NCBI GenBank assembly: GCA_946902985.2 | Contig: OX336388.2 | Location: 1,215,734,609-1,215,798,608, forward strand | Length of the DNA stretch: 64,000 nt | Direction of reading: 5' to 3' | Source of the DNA: Meconema thalassinum | Lineage: Eukaryota > Arthropoda > Insecta > Orthoptera > Tettigoniidae | Part shown: positions 1 to 10,435 of the stretch, piece after piece | Layout: each line of letters begins with the position of its first letter | How positions within the stretch are numbered: position 1 is the stretch's first letter | Notes under the pieces: generated by a model | What the model was told of the DNA's origin: nothing | Seen by the model: the letters and a program-made list of their open reading frames with translations, nothing else | The model's database searches: none | Translations under genes and position numbers: made by a program

Positions 1-3000
1 AGAAAAAAGATAGCCTACTTTCTCGCGAACATTGGTGATCATTGGCGAACGGATGGTCGGATTTTAACAAATGAGGTGTCGTTGGACTCGAGCTGACGTC
101 CTCTTTCCTATATACAACTCGTTATAGTTTTGATTTTTTTTAATGTTTGTTTTTAAAAGTAGGCGATAGTTTGGAAACCAAACATGATAGAAAGTTGTTC
201 AATAGTTCAAACCAATAGTCTCTATGACCTTTATTCTTTTATACTGCTCAAAAAAATTAAAGCACCACTTTTTTCAAAGGCCACCAAATTTGGAAAGTTG
301 ACTGCACAAGGTCGAAATATCAGTATGACGTTTGCCCCGACGCCTACCAAGCACATGCTTCAGCACAACTCCCCAACTTGTGTAGTTTCGGGATAGCCCT
401 CCAAAACCAGCCCATTTTTGAAAAACCGTAAATTGAAGTTTGCGAAAAACGCTGTAGGACTTGTTGCAGGTTGCCAAAGCAGTCGAAAATGAATGAGTCT
501 TGCTCTTAAGGTTCCACGAACACGTTGAAATCGTTACATTTGACGTTTGGGCATTTTCAACCCCCTTCATCATCCCCTAAACATGGACTACCATTGGGGG
601 CGCCTGAGAAGGTACCGGATGTGTTTAACCACCTGAAAACCTGCACACCGTCCTCAGTTGCTGATTGCAGTAAGTTTTTAAGGCCTCCGGCAATGTTCAC
701 CCTTCCTAACACCCTCAACTGGCAAGGGACCAAACCACCCCGTCTTGATTCACCCCTAAGGAAGGTTTAAATCGAGATTTGTATCAGTGCTGCTAATGGG
801 GGGGTCTTCCCCTAACGTTTCAAAAGAGGACCTGCGCCTGTGTCGCCACCCCTTCCCTTGCTACCCCCTTTTGTATGATTTTTCGAATCAGGCCCTTTTT
901 AAGGGCTGAAATGAGGTCTTAATCGCTGAAAGGGCTGTAAAGGTCCTTAGAAGTAGTGGTGAAATGAAATCAACACCTTCCGATGTTTGATTGACATTCC
1001 ATCCCCCAAAGTTGACATTTTTGCACCCTCAACCCTCCCTGTCTGGACGCGTAACGCGTCATGGCAGAGTTTTCAGAGTTGGATCAAAATGAAGCTTATG
1101 GCCTGAAATGGAGCCCAAAACAGCAGGTTGGATGGAAATTCATCGGTAGGGTGGGAAACGGGACCAAAAAGTTTTCAAAAAAGTTAACAGCCTCTAGTAA
1201 GTACACCAATGCAGAGGCAACCCACATCACGTCATTTTTCTCCCATTGCCAAACTTTGTAACCTATCGCCGATCATAGGCAACCCACACGCACGGACGTG
1301 ATGTGGGTTGCCTATGCATGGGCGTACTTACTGTAGGCTGTACACTTTTTTGAAAAATTTTGGTCCCGTTTCCCAACCTACCGATGAATTTCTATCCAGC
1401 CTGCTGTTTTGGGCTCCATTGCAGGCCATAAGCTTCATTTTCATCCAACTCTGAAAACTCTGCCATGACGCATTACGCGTCCAGACAGGGAGGGTTGGGG
1501 GTGCAAAAATTTCGAATTTGGGGGACGGAATGTCAATCATCGATTGGAAGGGGTTGATTTCGGGTCACCACTACTTCTAAGGACCTTTACAGCCCTTTCA
1601 GCGATTAAGACGTCGTTTCAGCCCTTAAAAAGGGCCTGATTCGAAAAATCATACAAACGGGGGTTGCAGGGGAAGGGATGGTGACAAAGGCACAGTTCCT
1701 TTTTTGAAACGTTAGGGGAAGACCCCCATTAGCAGCACTGATAAACATCTCGATTAAAACCTTCCTTAGGGGTGAATCGAGAAGGGGTGGTTTGGTCCCA
1801 TGCCAGTTGAGGGTGTTAGGGGGTGTGGACATAGCCGGAGGCCTTAAGAACTTACTGCAATCAGCAACTGAGGACGGTGTACAGGTTTTCAGGTGGTTAA
1901 ACACACCCGGTACCTTCTCAGACGCCCCCAATGGTAGTCCATGTTTAGGGGATGATGAAGGGGGTTGATAATGCCCAAACGTCAAATGTAACGATTTCAA
2001 CGTGTTTGTGGAACCTTTAAGAGCAAGACTCATTCATTTTCGACTGCTTTGGCAACCTGCGACAAGTCCTGCAGCGTTTTTCGCAAACTTCAATTTGCGG
2101 TTTTCGAAATTGGGCTGGTTTTCGGGGTGCTACCCCGAAACTACTCAAGTTGGGGAGTTGTGCTGAAGCATATGCTTGGTAGGCATCAGGACAAACGTCA
2201 TACTGAGATTTTGGGCATGTAGGTCAACTTTTCAAAATTTGGTGGCCTTTGAAAAAAGTGGTGCTTTAATTTTTTTGAGCAGTATATAATAAAACTTTGT
2301 TATATTTTGAGATTTTTGAAAACACTGGAATTTTGAATTGTTAATATTTTGGAAACTAATACGTTGACAAATAAGTTTGTTTGACATAAATGAAAGGTCC
2401 CTACCCCCTCTACCTCGAAAATAAATGTCAACTCTCTAGGTCAAAAAAGCTAGGCATTTTAATTTTTTAATTTTAAAGAAAATAAAAGAGTTTTTGTAGA
2501 CAGAGAGCCGGTAGCGCTTGACGTATGTTACAACGAGGCTATGATTGGCCATGGTGGACACTGAAAATGGCTATTTCGACGGGGCGATGTATGGCAAAAC
2601 GAGGGGTCGCTTTTCGATATTTTTTTCCTATGACGAACGAATGAAGGTGAATATTTCGAAAATCCCTCATGACGATCTTTAAACATGTTGGTAAACACTG
2701 ACCAGTAACCAGACAAAATTCATAAAGCTATGAGACGAATAAAAATAGTCGACAACAACAGAACTTGCTTTGTATGTATGCATGTCTGACTAGCGGCCAG
2801 AACGGACAGAATATATTTTTGAGGCATGGCTAGTCGGCTAACAGAATGGAATGTCAGTCTAGCTGACAACACTGCTGTCATATGATAGCAGTTGGAATCA
2901 TGTGGCAACTCTGTAAAAAGGTGATAACGGCTAACCAGGCGAGCTGAGCAGCAGCAGCATGCAGGGGCCCCGCAGATAGGAAAGGGGGAGAGAGGGGAAA

Positions 3001-3050
3001 GGAGGGAAACCTCTACACAACAGGAAATCACGTGACCCACTGCAGAGTGG
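1..3050. repeat. Left terminal inverted repeat of Polinton A (partial, interrupted)
   Basis: Read in reverse complement, the tracts 10-240 and 2285-3050 match about 17010-17995: the gaggtgtcgttggactcgag segment, the segment around 'aaccaaacatgatagaa', and the inner part to the shared 'aaatcacgtgacc'. The repeat is split by the 2.04-kb foldback at 244-2282, which the right copy lacks. The outer part belongs to the same ~430-bp satellite-like family found at 18000-21327 and in the Polinton B ends. Beyond about 3050 the two ends diverge. From 3050 to the integrase at 3272 I see only purine-rich DNA. Confidence 0.8.
244..2282. mobile_element. 2.04-kb foldback (palindromic) DNA element inserted in the TIR
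   Basis: The left half (244 to about 1260) is the near-exact reverse complement of the right half (about 1265 to 2282). The ends are CTGCTCAAAAAAATTAAAG and its complement, centred near 1263. Comparison with the uninterrupted copy around 17760-17790 shows the host sequence resuming with TA on both sides (242-243, 2283-2284), consistent with a TA target duplication. There is no convincing transposase; open frames inside are mirror-image by-products of the palindrome. It looks like a non-autonomous foldback or MITE-like element. I cannot assign a superfamily; a TA duplication fits several. Confidence 0.8.
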
Positions 3051-3271
3051 TGAGGTGGCATGGGCCAGAAAGTCGGAGAAGAGGTGAGGGGAGGAGTGGG
3101 GGAACCCATGACAGCCAATAGCTGAACGAGTTGTATATCATCATAGAGTGAAGGAGTGAGACGTAGGTGTGGAGAGAGAAAGAGAAACATTTATGGGCAA
3201 GCACGAAGCGCGGAGCGCTGTACACAGGGCTTTTGTACAACATAATTCAATAAATAAAAAAGTACACAGGT

Positions 3272-4348
3272 TCACACGACATGTAATTTATTGATCCAAG
3301 AATTAAACGTTGAGTTAAATCCTAACCATTTGACATATAGTTTATTTCCTTTTTGTTTCAACACTTTTTCCACGAGGTAATGTTTAGGAAATGCTGTTAT
3401 CTGAAGTTCATAGAGATAAAATCTACCTTTTATGGGTTGATGGTTGAGGACTTGTAGTAAATAGGTGACTGGACTGTCCAAGTTGACTTGATGAATTCGA
3501 AATAGTTCAGTCCCCCACTGAGGCGTGTAGCCCTTATTGAAGGCAGACTTAAATTTGCTCACACGAACAAAATCCCCAATTTTCAGTCGGTGACGTTTAG
3601 GATCTGCTGTTTTTATGGGGTTAAACAGTTTATCCAGTCGCTGAATATTTTTGGTCACGAGACGTGGCTTGGTCACAATGGTTCTATGTTTGGTGTCATT
3701 GTAACGTGACACTAGCTCAGGTAACATGTCCAACCAGCGATAACTGCCCTGAGCGGTAAACGCTTTCCACATATGGGTTTTCAATGTTCGGTTAAACCGC
3801 TCGACCACGCTGGCTTTGAGATTGCTGTACGTGGTGTAATGGTGAATATCCTTAGATTTGAGAAAATTGGAGAAATCCTTGTTGAAAAATTCTTTCCCCT
3901 GGTCGGTTTGTAGCAACTGAGTTTGACGTTTGGAGTGTTGAATAATATGTTGAAAGGCCTTGGTGACTAGTGGACCAGACTTGCGACGCACAGATTCAAC
4001 AAAGCCCAATTTGGAATAGACATCAATGACAGTCAACATATAGCGTACACCGTCGTTAACGCCAGCATAGGGTATCATTTCAACTAGGTCAGCCTGCCAA
4101 AGTTCATCCACACCTCGTGAAATCACCTTGAGTCGCGGATAGTGACGCCTAGCTGGGCGATGCAACTCGTGAGCAATACCCATTTTAATGGGTGAGGGCT
4201 TAAACAATAATTTTGGCATTTCGAAGTTCTTGTTCAATTTCTTAAATTTCCCAATCGTGACCGGTATGGCTGGCTTGACGTGAAGCATGCAACAACTGTA
4301 GCCGCAGGACGAGCTTATTGAGATTGTGCCAGTAGGTAACATCCACAA
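3272..4348 (-). CDS. Polinton integrase (retroviral-type rve core with C-terminal chromodomain)
   Basis: This 358-residue frame encodes the DDE integrase that joins the linear element to the chromosome. The RNase H-fold core is clear: D87 in WQADLVEM, D149 in QTDQGKEFF and E183 in VVERFNRTLK form the acidic triad. Typical surrounding motifs are VIDVYSK and the SNLKASVVERF stretch. The last ~45 residues (YLVEKVLKQKGNKLYVKWLG onward) look like a chromodomain, as in Polinton and some Ty3/gypsy integrases, and may guide targeting. The first ~40 residues are unusual and no zinc-binding HHCC module is obvious, so the true start may be displaced or the N-terminus damaged. It lies at the left end pointing outward and is the only core gene here without an internal stop. 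Activity is not shown. Confidence 0.93.
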   Translation of the reverse strand: MWMLPTGTISISSSCGYSCCMLHVKPAIPVTIGKFKKLNKNFEMPKLLFKPSPIKMGIAHELHRPARRHYPRLKVISRGVDELWQADLVEMIPYAGVNDGVRYMLTVIDVYSKLGFVESVRRKSGPLVTKAFQHIIQHSKRQTQLLQTDQGKEFFNKDFSNFLKSKDIHHYTTYSNLKASVVERFNRTLKTHMWKAFTAQGSYRWLDMLPELVSRYNDTKHRTIVTKPRLVTKNIQRLDKLFNPIKTADPKRHRLKIGDFVRVSKFKSAFNKGYTPQWGTELFRIHQVNLDSPVTYLLQVLNHQPIKGRFYLYELQITAFPKHYLVEKVLKQKGNKLYVKWLGFNSTFNSWINKLHVV

Positions 4349-4388
4349 GGGGTTTTAATGGCTTAAATGTCACTCCCGAAGCGGACAC

Positions 4389-5142
4389 TTAACGACGAGT
4401 ACTTTGACTGGTGGGAAACATATTTGCAATGATGGTTTTATATTTTTGAGATATATTGGCATTCACTTGTTGAGCTGAATCATACTGTCTTTTATGGGCA
4501 TGGGTGTTCAATAAAATGGATTTATATTTGCCAAGGTCTTCTGACGTATAATCATGGGAAGAGGGGGTCCGAGAAAAGAGCAGCTTTAACAGTCTTGGTG
4601 TTAATTTATAGTTGATGTTCTTAATGACAGCTTTAGTGTGAGCAAATTTAATGGATGAATCGCCAATTTTAAAACTATCATCCTCATAGCGAACACCATA
4701 CGTGGTATCTGTGTTTCCAATAAATAGATCAATGAGATAGGGTTCTAGTGTTGATCCATAATATTTTATTAAAGTGTTTTTCAGTTGAGCCTTATTTTGA
4801 GGGGTGGTCAAGACTTGTGAAAACGGAGACGATCTGGAAGGGCAAGGTGTTTCGACCATGACCAAGGATTTCTTTTTTCTCAAAAACTCTGCAAGGGGTG
4901 CGGCCTTTTTTTTTTTTTTGAGGCGTAAACACTTGTTCCTCCTCATCCTCAACATCGCTAACACTAGTCAAATCTTCCTGCTCCTGTTCCTCTTCCTCAG
5001 GGTTCTCGTGCATCGTCTGCGAGGCTTGTGAAACGGTGGGTAGGGTTTCAGATGGCTTGAAAGTGGGTTTCAACATGGCTTTTAGCGGAGGTGCTAAATG
5101 TTGTTGAATAAACAAAGCATGATTTGCACGTGCATGTTTCAA
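4389..5142 (-). pseudogene. Acidic DUF8207-like Polinton protein, frameshifted
   Basis: Two overlapping minus-strand frames (5142-4792 and 4964-4389) together look like one protein. The N-terminal part has an acidic tract (EEEEQEQEDLTSVSDVEDEE) followed by a lysine run. The C-terminal part has YGVRYEDDSFKIGDS and a following segment resembling the DUF8207 domain found in many Polinton-like and arthropod proteins (family assignment from memory). The frames switch near the A/T homopolymer at about 4907-4919, so slippage there is the likely break. The gene lies between the ATPase and integrase on the same strand. Its acidic middle is clearly related to the FLYWCH-acidic gene in both arms of Polinton B (34487-35038 and 41565-43244), linking the two elements. 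Function unknown; a virion or DNA-associated role is only a guess. Confidence 0.7.
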
Positions 5143-5257
5143 TTGACGAAACTTCTGGCGAATAGTATTTTTGCTCTAATAAATTGCTTTTTCAATTGAC
5201 TCTCTGCTAACGCCATGGTGTCTTGTCAAATGACTTGAGAGGGAATGAGACAGGGTC

Positions 5258-5956
5258 TTAAATAGCAATAAAATGATCAAACCCTAAGCGATATCGTCCT
5301 TGGTTAAGTTCACTTTGTTTGTCAATCACTAAACAGGCATGACGTTGAGTGTTCCAGCACTTGCCACACAATTCAGTAAACATTTGATAGGTCATATCCG
5401 GATTCACATGTTCATTATAAATGTGACGACTGTTCCTCTCGTCCTGGAGAAATAAAACAATGACATTGGTATTGTCACGAATCAACTGTTTGGACATTTT
5501 TGAATACGTTTGTCCAAGATAAAAGCAATCGATATGTTTGTGTCGACCCATGCTGAAATAGCTTTGAATAATGCCTTGACGTTCAGTGGATACATCATCG
5601 AAAATCATGAGTGAATCAGGCTTTACCTCATCCGGCGAAAAATCATTTTCTTGCGTGGAAAATGTGAAATAACCCATATTCTATTTTTGTAATCCAGACA
5701 TGACTTCATCCAGAAACACGTAGAGGGGTTGGTAGAGAGATTTTGCAAAAATATAAATATTTTGAAAACGCAGACCATTGGGCGCTGTGATGAGCGTTAG
5801 CAAAAGATTGGTCCTTCCACAGCCGGAAGGTCCCACAATGATGCAGCGAATGGAAGATGGAAACAGTGAACCATGGCGTTGTTCACGTGATATGGGACAG
5901 AGATGGGAAACCATGTCCCCCACGGGGAATGACCCTTGCTGCTTAATAATATTCAT
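5258..5956 (-). pseudogene. FtsK/HerA (A32-like) genome-packaging ATPase, interrupted by a stop
   Basis: Two minus-strand frames in the same phase (5956-5681 and 5677-5258) are separated by one in-frame TAG at 5681-5683. The first has a Walker A motif, IIVGPSGCGRTNLL, in which the catalytic lysine is replaced by arginine (codon at 5813-5815). The second has a Walker B motif, SLMIFDDV, then the GRHKHIDCFYLGQTYSK stretch typical of A32-like ATPases of Polintons and large DNA viruses. Such enzymes pump the genome into the capsid. At about 232 residues in total the length suits the family. Both the Walker A change and the stop argue against activity. It is divergently transcribed from the fibre-like gene at 6049. 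Confidence 0.88.
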
Positions 5957-6048
5957 ATCAACTAAGGCTTGGACAGGCTAGCAGGCTGTCTATATACAGG
6001 ACACCGAGCCTTGTCATAGAAACAGTAGACTCATACTACAGGTTGGCG
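5957..6048 (+). promoter_or_regulatory. Probable divergent promoter between ATPase and fibre-like gene
   Basis: The 92-bp gap between the divergent start codons contains CTATATACAGG (5990-6000), a plausible TATA box 53 bp upstream of the plus-strand ATG at 6049. Nothing else is recognised. The assignment rests only on position and the TATA-like string. Confidence 0.35.
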
Positions 6049-6674
6049 ATGGATGTCTTTGGACGTGTGTTGATGGCCAAAGCTAGGTCTGTCCCCATAC
6101 ATGATCCTAAACAAGTAACAGATCCTGCTAATAAACACTTGTGGATAGGTCAATAGTGCCACGCACTAAACAGGGAGATTATGACTTTAAGGGAAAGCGG
6201 TTAACCCATGTAAAACATACTCAAGTGTCTGCAGACATTACTACAAAAACGTATGTGGATAACAAAGTGTATGAGTTTTATGACAAAGTGCCTCAGCTTA
6301 CGGTGAATGGCTATAGCGCTAATCACCATCGGATTATTCACGTGGAAGACCCACAAGACGAAGACGATGTTTGTACCAAGCGTTACATGACCTATGAAAT
6401 GAAAAGGCTTTACAAATTTATCCCATCTGTATTTTTAGTGTATCTGACAAATGAAAAACCTGGGAATGACAGAAACTGTTTACCGCTAGTCCATGATCAG
6501 CACTTGACCTATGTGCTTGCTTCGGGTTTAAACCACTATCGATTACACTATGATGGAACCATTCACATCAAATACGCCATACCTGATGAGAACCATTTAC
6601 AAATACAGATAAACGATCATAGTATGTTGGTCCATAACCATGAAGAGACGAATTATCCTTTCACCTCATGTTGA
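6049..6674 (+). pseudogene. Fibre-like virion protein candidate with repeated 'TK-Y-D' motif, frameshifted
   Basis: A first frame opens at ATG 6049 and ends at a TAG near 6154. An overlapping frame, open from about 6141, continues to 6674. The second has two related blocks: KGKRLTHVKHTQVSADITTK followed by TYVDNKVY, and HHRIIHVEDPQDEDDVCTKR followed by YMTYEMKR. This 'NKRxxxVxxPxxxxDxxTKxYVD' pattern is repeated in fibre or tail-needle-like proteins of Polintons and phages (family knowledge), so a capsid spike or fibre role is plausible. The overlap suggests a frameshift near 6140-6155 in one original gene. It is the first gene of the plus-strand block that leads into the core, protease and capsid genes. 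Confidence 0.5.
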
Positions 6675-6813
6675 CATGGGATGAAAAGCAAGCGGGAAAA
6701 ACCATAAACGATTTCCCACTTTATGTGGAATTGGAATATACAGCCATGAAATAACAATCTGACGTTAGTTGTGATTAAAACTTTCTTGTGAAAGGTTGTT
6801 GGTCATTATCATC

Positions 6814-7250
6814 ATGGTGAAACAAAGATATGTGGTGAGAAAGACTAAAAAAGGACTTTGTCTTTGGCAAAGCCTGGGCTTAAGACATTCATGGACAAAC
6901 CCTTGCGAAAGAAAAAAAAAATGTTGACCATAAGGAAAGCCCTTCGAGCAGCACAGAGACATGTTATTCCAAAACGTCAGCGACAGGGTTCAAACCAAGG
7001 GCGAGTGATTCCCGTCCTAAAACGAGCCGGATTTTTACCTAGTTTATTTGCTGGTCTGGCTGCTCTAGGTTCACGTTTGGGCGGTGCCAGTGCAGTGACG
7101 AAAACTATTAAAGCAGCGCAGAAGGGCAAGCAATAACTAAAAGAAAGTCAGCGACATAATGAAACGATGGAAGCGATTGCTATGGGGGCTAGAAATGCTA
7201 ATTTAAAACCAGCTTTTTATCAACAAGGATTTGGGATTTCACCATTTCAA
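6814..7250 (+). pseudogene. pX-like basic core / membrane-active virion protein, interrupted
   Basis: A lysine- and arginine-rich N-terminus (ATG 6814, MVKQRYVVRKTKKG) runs in one frame. After a probable slip in or before the A-run near 6910 the +3 frame continues with RKKKKMLTIRKALRAAQRHV and a glycine/alanine/leucine-rich segment, GFLPSLFAGLAALGSRLGG. Basic plus hydrophobic halves resemble the adenovirus pX/mu-like proteins proposed in adintoviruses: DNA condensing, perhaps membrane acting. A stop at 7134-7136 ends that frame. The same frame reopens with ESQRHNETMEA and NLKPAFYQQGFGI, which looks like the protein's usual C-terminal tail, so the stop is probably premature. The protease follows directly in the same frame. 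Confidence 0.6.
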
Positions 7251-7259
7251 AATATTTTA

Positions 7260-7670
7260 AAAAAATTAACCTTAGCCACAGCAAGACATGCCCTGACGCA
7301 TCAACAAGTTGAATGCTATACTAAACAACTAAAGCTTTCTCATTTTCGAGGTGTGTTTATGCGAAACCAATTACCCCCACGACCCTGGAAACAGGAATGC
7401 GCTGTTGTCAGTTTGGATGATCACCGAGGACCAGGAACGCATTATGTAGCTTATGTCAAAGAGGGATCCACCGTATGGTACTTTGACAGTTTTGGGAATT
7501 TACCCCCGCCCATGGAACTAGTGACCTATTTTGAAAACAGGATCAAGATATATTAAAATTTGAAACGTGTGCAAACGTTTAACAGCCAACAGTGTGGACG
7601 TTGGTGTTTAATTTTTTTATATAAGACGCAGCATAAGCAAAAACGCCAACAGCAAGTCGGAAGAAAGTAA
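7260..7670 (+). pseudogene. Adenain-like cysteine protease (peptidase C5), premature stop
   Basis: The frame contains CYTKQLKLSHFRGVFMRNQL, then GTHYVAYVK with the catalytic histidine and VWYFDSFGN with the acidic partner. A TAA at 7554-7556 breaks it. In the same phase the C-terminal catalytic piece follows (QTFNSQQCGRWCLIF, about 7572-7616), with the oxyanion glutamine and nucleophilic cysteine, ending at 7670. This order (H, D, Q, C) is the adenain signature; in Polintons the enzyme matures capsid proteins. The start is unclear because no ATG separates it from the pX-like tail upstream. Decayed by at least one nonsense change. Confidence 0.85.
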
Positions 7671-8375
7671 AACGTTTACACTGCATGGACGTGGACCTGA
7701 AGTCAGCCTAGACTTTTACCCGCCTATCGAATTGAGTGAAAAACCCTATGGTTTGGGACTTGTTTCCCTTGAAACGTACAATCGAATATACAACATACGT
7801 GAAAATGTGAACAACACGTTTTACTATGATGATTCTGTGCTCACCCTGAACTCTGGTGGATACACGATCGATGACATTTATGAACACATTTATGTGGTGT
7901 TGATCAATTAATATGGTTTAAAGTCATTTATCGATGGAACGCGCAAGTTTGAACTTGTAGGAAATACCAACACTCATCGCTGCAGTATTTTCTCCAGATT
8001 CAAATTGACTATAAAACACGTCCCGATTCCATTGGTCCATTACTAGGATTTAAACCACGCGTGTTGGAGCCCAACAAGAAACATGAATTGGATCATGAAA
8101 TGAAATTCATTGTGGACCATCATGTGTCGGTAACGTGTAATATTATTAGCCAAGTGAACACCAATCAAGAACCATTGCATTCGCTTTATGACTTTATAGT
8201 GACATCGCCCAATGGCTATATTATTCGTGAAAACCCTCCAGTGGTGCTTTTTCATTCTGTGGCTGTCGATAGTATTAGTAATATAACATTAAGACTGATC
8301 AATAGAGAGCAACAACTCATTGATCTAGATTCTACCACACCAGTGACTTACAAGTTGGTGCTAAAGCCTCTATGA
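7669..8375 (+). pseudogene. Penton (minor capsid, single jelly-roll) protein, frameshifted
   Basis: The N-terminal frame (7669-7911) reads through LDFYPPIEL, GLGLVSLETYNRIYNI and TLNSGGYTIDDIYEHI, then stops at TAA 7909-7911. A second frame (open from about 7980 to TGA 8373-8375) carries SIGPLLGF, VTCNIISQVNTNQEP and SISNITLRLINREQQLIDL. These blocks match the widespread Polinton/adintovirus penton-like protein that caps capsid vertices (family knowledge). No ATG is visible at the expected N-terminus. The protease ends at 7670 and the next ATG overlaps the stop as ATGA (8372-8375), showing tight virus-like packing. Confidence 0.82.
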
Positions 8376-8560
8376 AGTTTGTGTATAAAGCAACAACACC
8401 GTCTAGGAATGGTGTTAGTTGTTTGCCACGTGAATACACGTTAACATCTAAGGACAAGTAGATTTTACAGGATTTGGGTTACCACGTCAACTCCCATAAT
8501 GAATTCTATCCTAGAGATAGCGAACCACATCGAGGAACAACCAGGGGTGGTAAGAATTGA
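8372..8560 (+). pseudogene. Small ORF between penton and capsid genes, in-frame stop
   Basis: An ATG at 8372 overlaps the penton stop. The frame reads MKFVYKATTPSRNGVS and continues to a TAG at 8459-8461, then on in the same phase (ILQDLGYHVNSHNEFYPRD) to TGA 8558-8560. The continuity across the TAG and the ATGA overlap suggest a genuine small gene of about 62 residues whose end overlaps the start of the capsid gene at 8499. I do not recognise its product. It could alternatively be a chance frame. Confidence 0.4.
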
Positions 8561-9715
8561 TCTCCATTCCTATCAAGCTCAAACTCCTGGACTCAATAAC
8601 AATGATGAAATTCAATTTGTTATCAACAACCAAGATATTTCCAACCCTACCGCATGAAAGTCTCATTCAGATCTAAGGTCGGCTCACCAAAGCCGATGGC
8701 TCTACACCCACCACATCCAAGTTGGCCAACCATGGTTTGGCGTTTCTGTTTTCTGAAGTACGTTATGTCATTAACGATATCGTGGTAGATAGCACTCGAA
8801 ATGTGGGTATTTCCAGCGTCATGAAACTATATCCCTCTTACAGTGAGGAAGAAGGTAAAACACTTTGCATGGCAGGTTGGTGCCCTGACTCGACCAATGA
8901 CTGGATGGTACACACCGATGGGACCTTTACTGGATATTTACCTCTTAAACTGATTTTAGGCTTTGCCGAAGACCACCAGCGCATTGTGGTCAACGCAAGG
9001 CAAGTGCTTTATCTGGTGAGAGACAGGAGTGATAATAATGCACTCAAGGGAGCTGACAATGGCCCCATAGATTCAAAAATTCAACTACAGCGCTTGCTAT
9101 GGAAGGTGCCCCATGTGACCCTTGGCGATAGTAAAAAACTGGGCATACTCAAGATGGTAAAGAGAGATATGCCTCTACCCATGGAATTTAGAAGATGGGC
9201 ACTCTATGAGTACCCGCTATTGCCCACCACCAACACACACAGTTGGTCTGTAAAAACATCTCGCTATACAGAGAGACCTCTCTACATTATCGTGGGTTTT
9301 CAAACGAATCGAAAGTATGAACAAACCAAAGATGCCACGCAATTTGATCACCTGAAATTGAGAAATGCACGTATTTTCCTCAACGGAGCTGTGTTTCCCT
9401 ATGAAGGACTGGATTTGGATTTTTCAAAAAATAAGTTTGGCCCCCTGTACGACTTGTTTTCTAAATTTCGATGGTCGTATTATCAAAAAAGAGAACGGCC
9501 CCATGCTGCTACCCCAAGCGTTTAAGGCAAGGGCGCCACTGATTGTTTTTGACTGTTCTTACCTGGAAGAGTCTGTCAAGCCATCCAATATTGACGTTCG
9601 ACTAGAGTTTGAAACGCATGACAATGTACCAGCCAATACGACAGCCTACTGTTTGATTATTCATCACAAACGAGTCAACTATTATCCACTGTCCAACCAA
9701 GTGACGAGTGTATAA
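8499..9715 (+). pseudogene. Major capsid protein (double jelly-roll), frameshifted
   Basis: Three partly overlapping frames form the gene. An N-terminal frame starts at ATG 8499 (MNSILEIANHIEEQPG, later NNNDEIQFVINNQDI) and is lost near 8655. The main frame (8722-9525) has LAFLFSEVRYVINDIVVDS, RNVGISSVMKLYPS, GYLPLKLILGFAEDHQRIVV and FDHLKLRNARIFLNG. A third frame (from about 9500 to 9715) has IVFDCSYLEES and VPANTTAYCLIIHHK. This is the typical double-jelly-roll major capsid protein of arthropod Polintons/adintoviruses, forming the hexons. Total length near 405 codons fits the family. Breaks lie near 8650-8720 (stop and shift) and near 9500, in an A-run. Its presence means this element once encoded virions. 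Confidence 0.9.
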
Positions 9716-9748
9716 ATAACAGGTCAACCCACGTCAAGCCGCTCAGTC

Positions 9749-10150
9749 ATGTCTTGCTTTAAAGCATCAAGAGAAATCACAGCCATGAATTTAAACTGTG
9801 AGGAACGACGTTTCAAGACTTTTGCAACATGGCCAGTGCCTTCCATAAACCCTCAAGCCTTGGCGGCCGCTGGATTCTACTATTTAAAAACAAGAGATGA
9901 AGTGAAATGTGCCTTTTGTCCCATCATCATAGACCAATGGCAGGAGGGCGATGAACCCATGCAGGAACATCAGCGCTGGTCACCTGCCTGCCCCTACCTA
10001 TGCAGAATGGAGGTGGGAAATATACCCTGTCATTCAAGCTATCCCTCACTCGTGTCCCTGAGTGATGAAAAAACAAGTTACGATACGTGTGGACCGTATG
10101 GAGTCCATGGTGCTTCAGTTAGCAGCTCACCATCGAAAACGCCTGATTAG
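9749..10150 (+). CDS. Single-BIR inhibitor-of-apoptosis-like protein
   Basis: This 133-residue frame has one well-formed BIR domain (about residues 20-84): RRFKTFATWPV, then GFYYLKTRDEVKCAFC, and H74 and C81 in EHQRWSPACPYL. The zinc set C54-x2-C57-x16-H74-x6-C81 is intact. BIR proteins bind caspases or IAP antagonists and block apoptosis; in a virus-like element this would favour host-cell survival. After the BIR the frame (TCGPYGVHGASVSS) ends at TGA. Related Polinton B genes continue into a second BIR and a RING, absent here. Another frame nearby (ATG 10207) reads MTKACKTCYDNKMMKF and could be a scrap of a lost RING. An AATAAA lies at about 10267. It may therefore be a truncated derivative of a longer protein. 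Confidence 0.82.
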   Translation: MSCFKASREITAMNLNCEERRFKTFATWPVPSINPQALAAAGFYYLKTRDEVKCAFCPIIIDQWQEGDEPMQEHQRWSPACPYLCRMEVGNIPCHSSYPSLVSLSDEKTSYDTCGPYGVHGASVSSSPSKTPD

Positions 10151-10435
10151 AGACATTGGGACATCATCGGTGTTATGGACGTTACAAACACAAGAGACTA
10201 TATTGTTGTATGAGTTGGTATCGTCCTTATCCCAAAATGACAAAAGCCTGTAAGACTTGTTATGATAATAAAATGATGAAATTCTAAAATTCTTATTTCT
10301 TCATGTCCTCCTGTCCTACCCTAACCTTATATTTTTTTTCAAACTAGCATGGCTGGTAAGTCCATGTCATGACCACAACTTAGTCATTGATTGTCAGTCA
10401 GTCGTCAGTTGAACTTGGTCCAGGCAAGCGGCAAC

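Noticed and set aside
525..2033. Open frames 525-770, 1061-1261, 1328-1540, 1605-2033
   Set aside because: They are mirror frames of the foldback arms with no domain.
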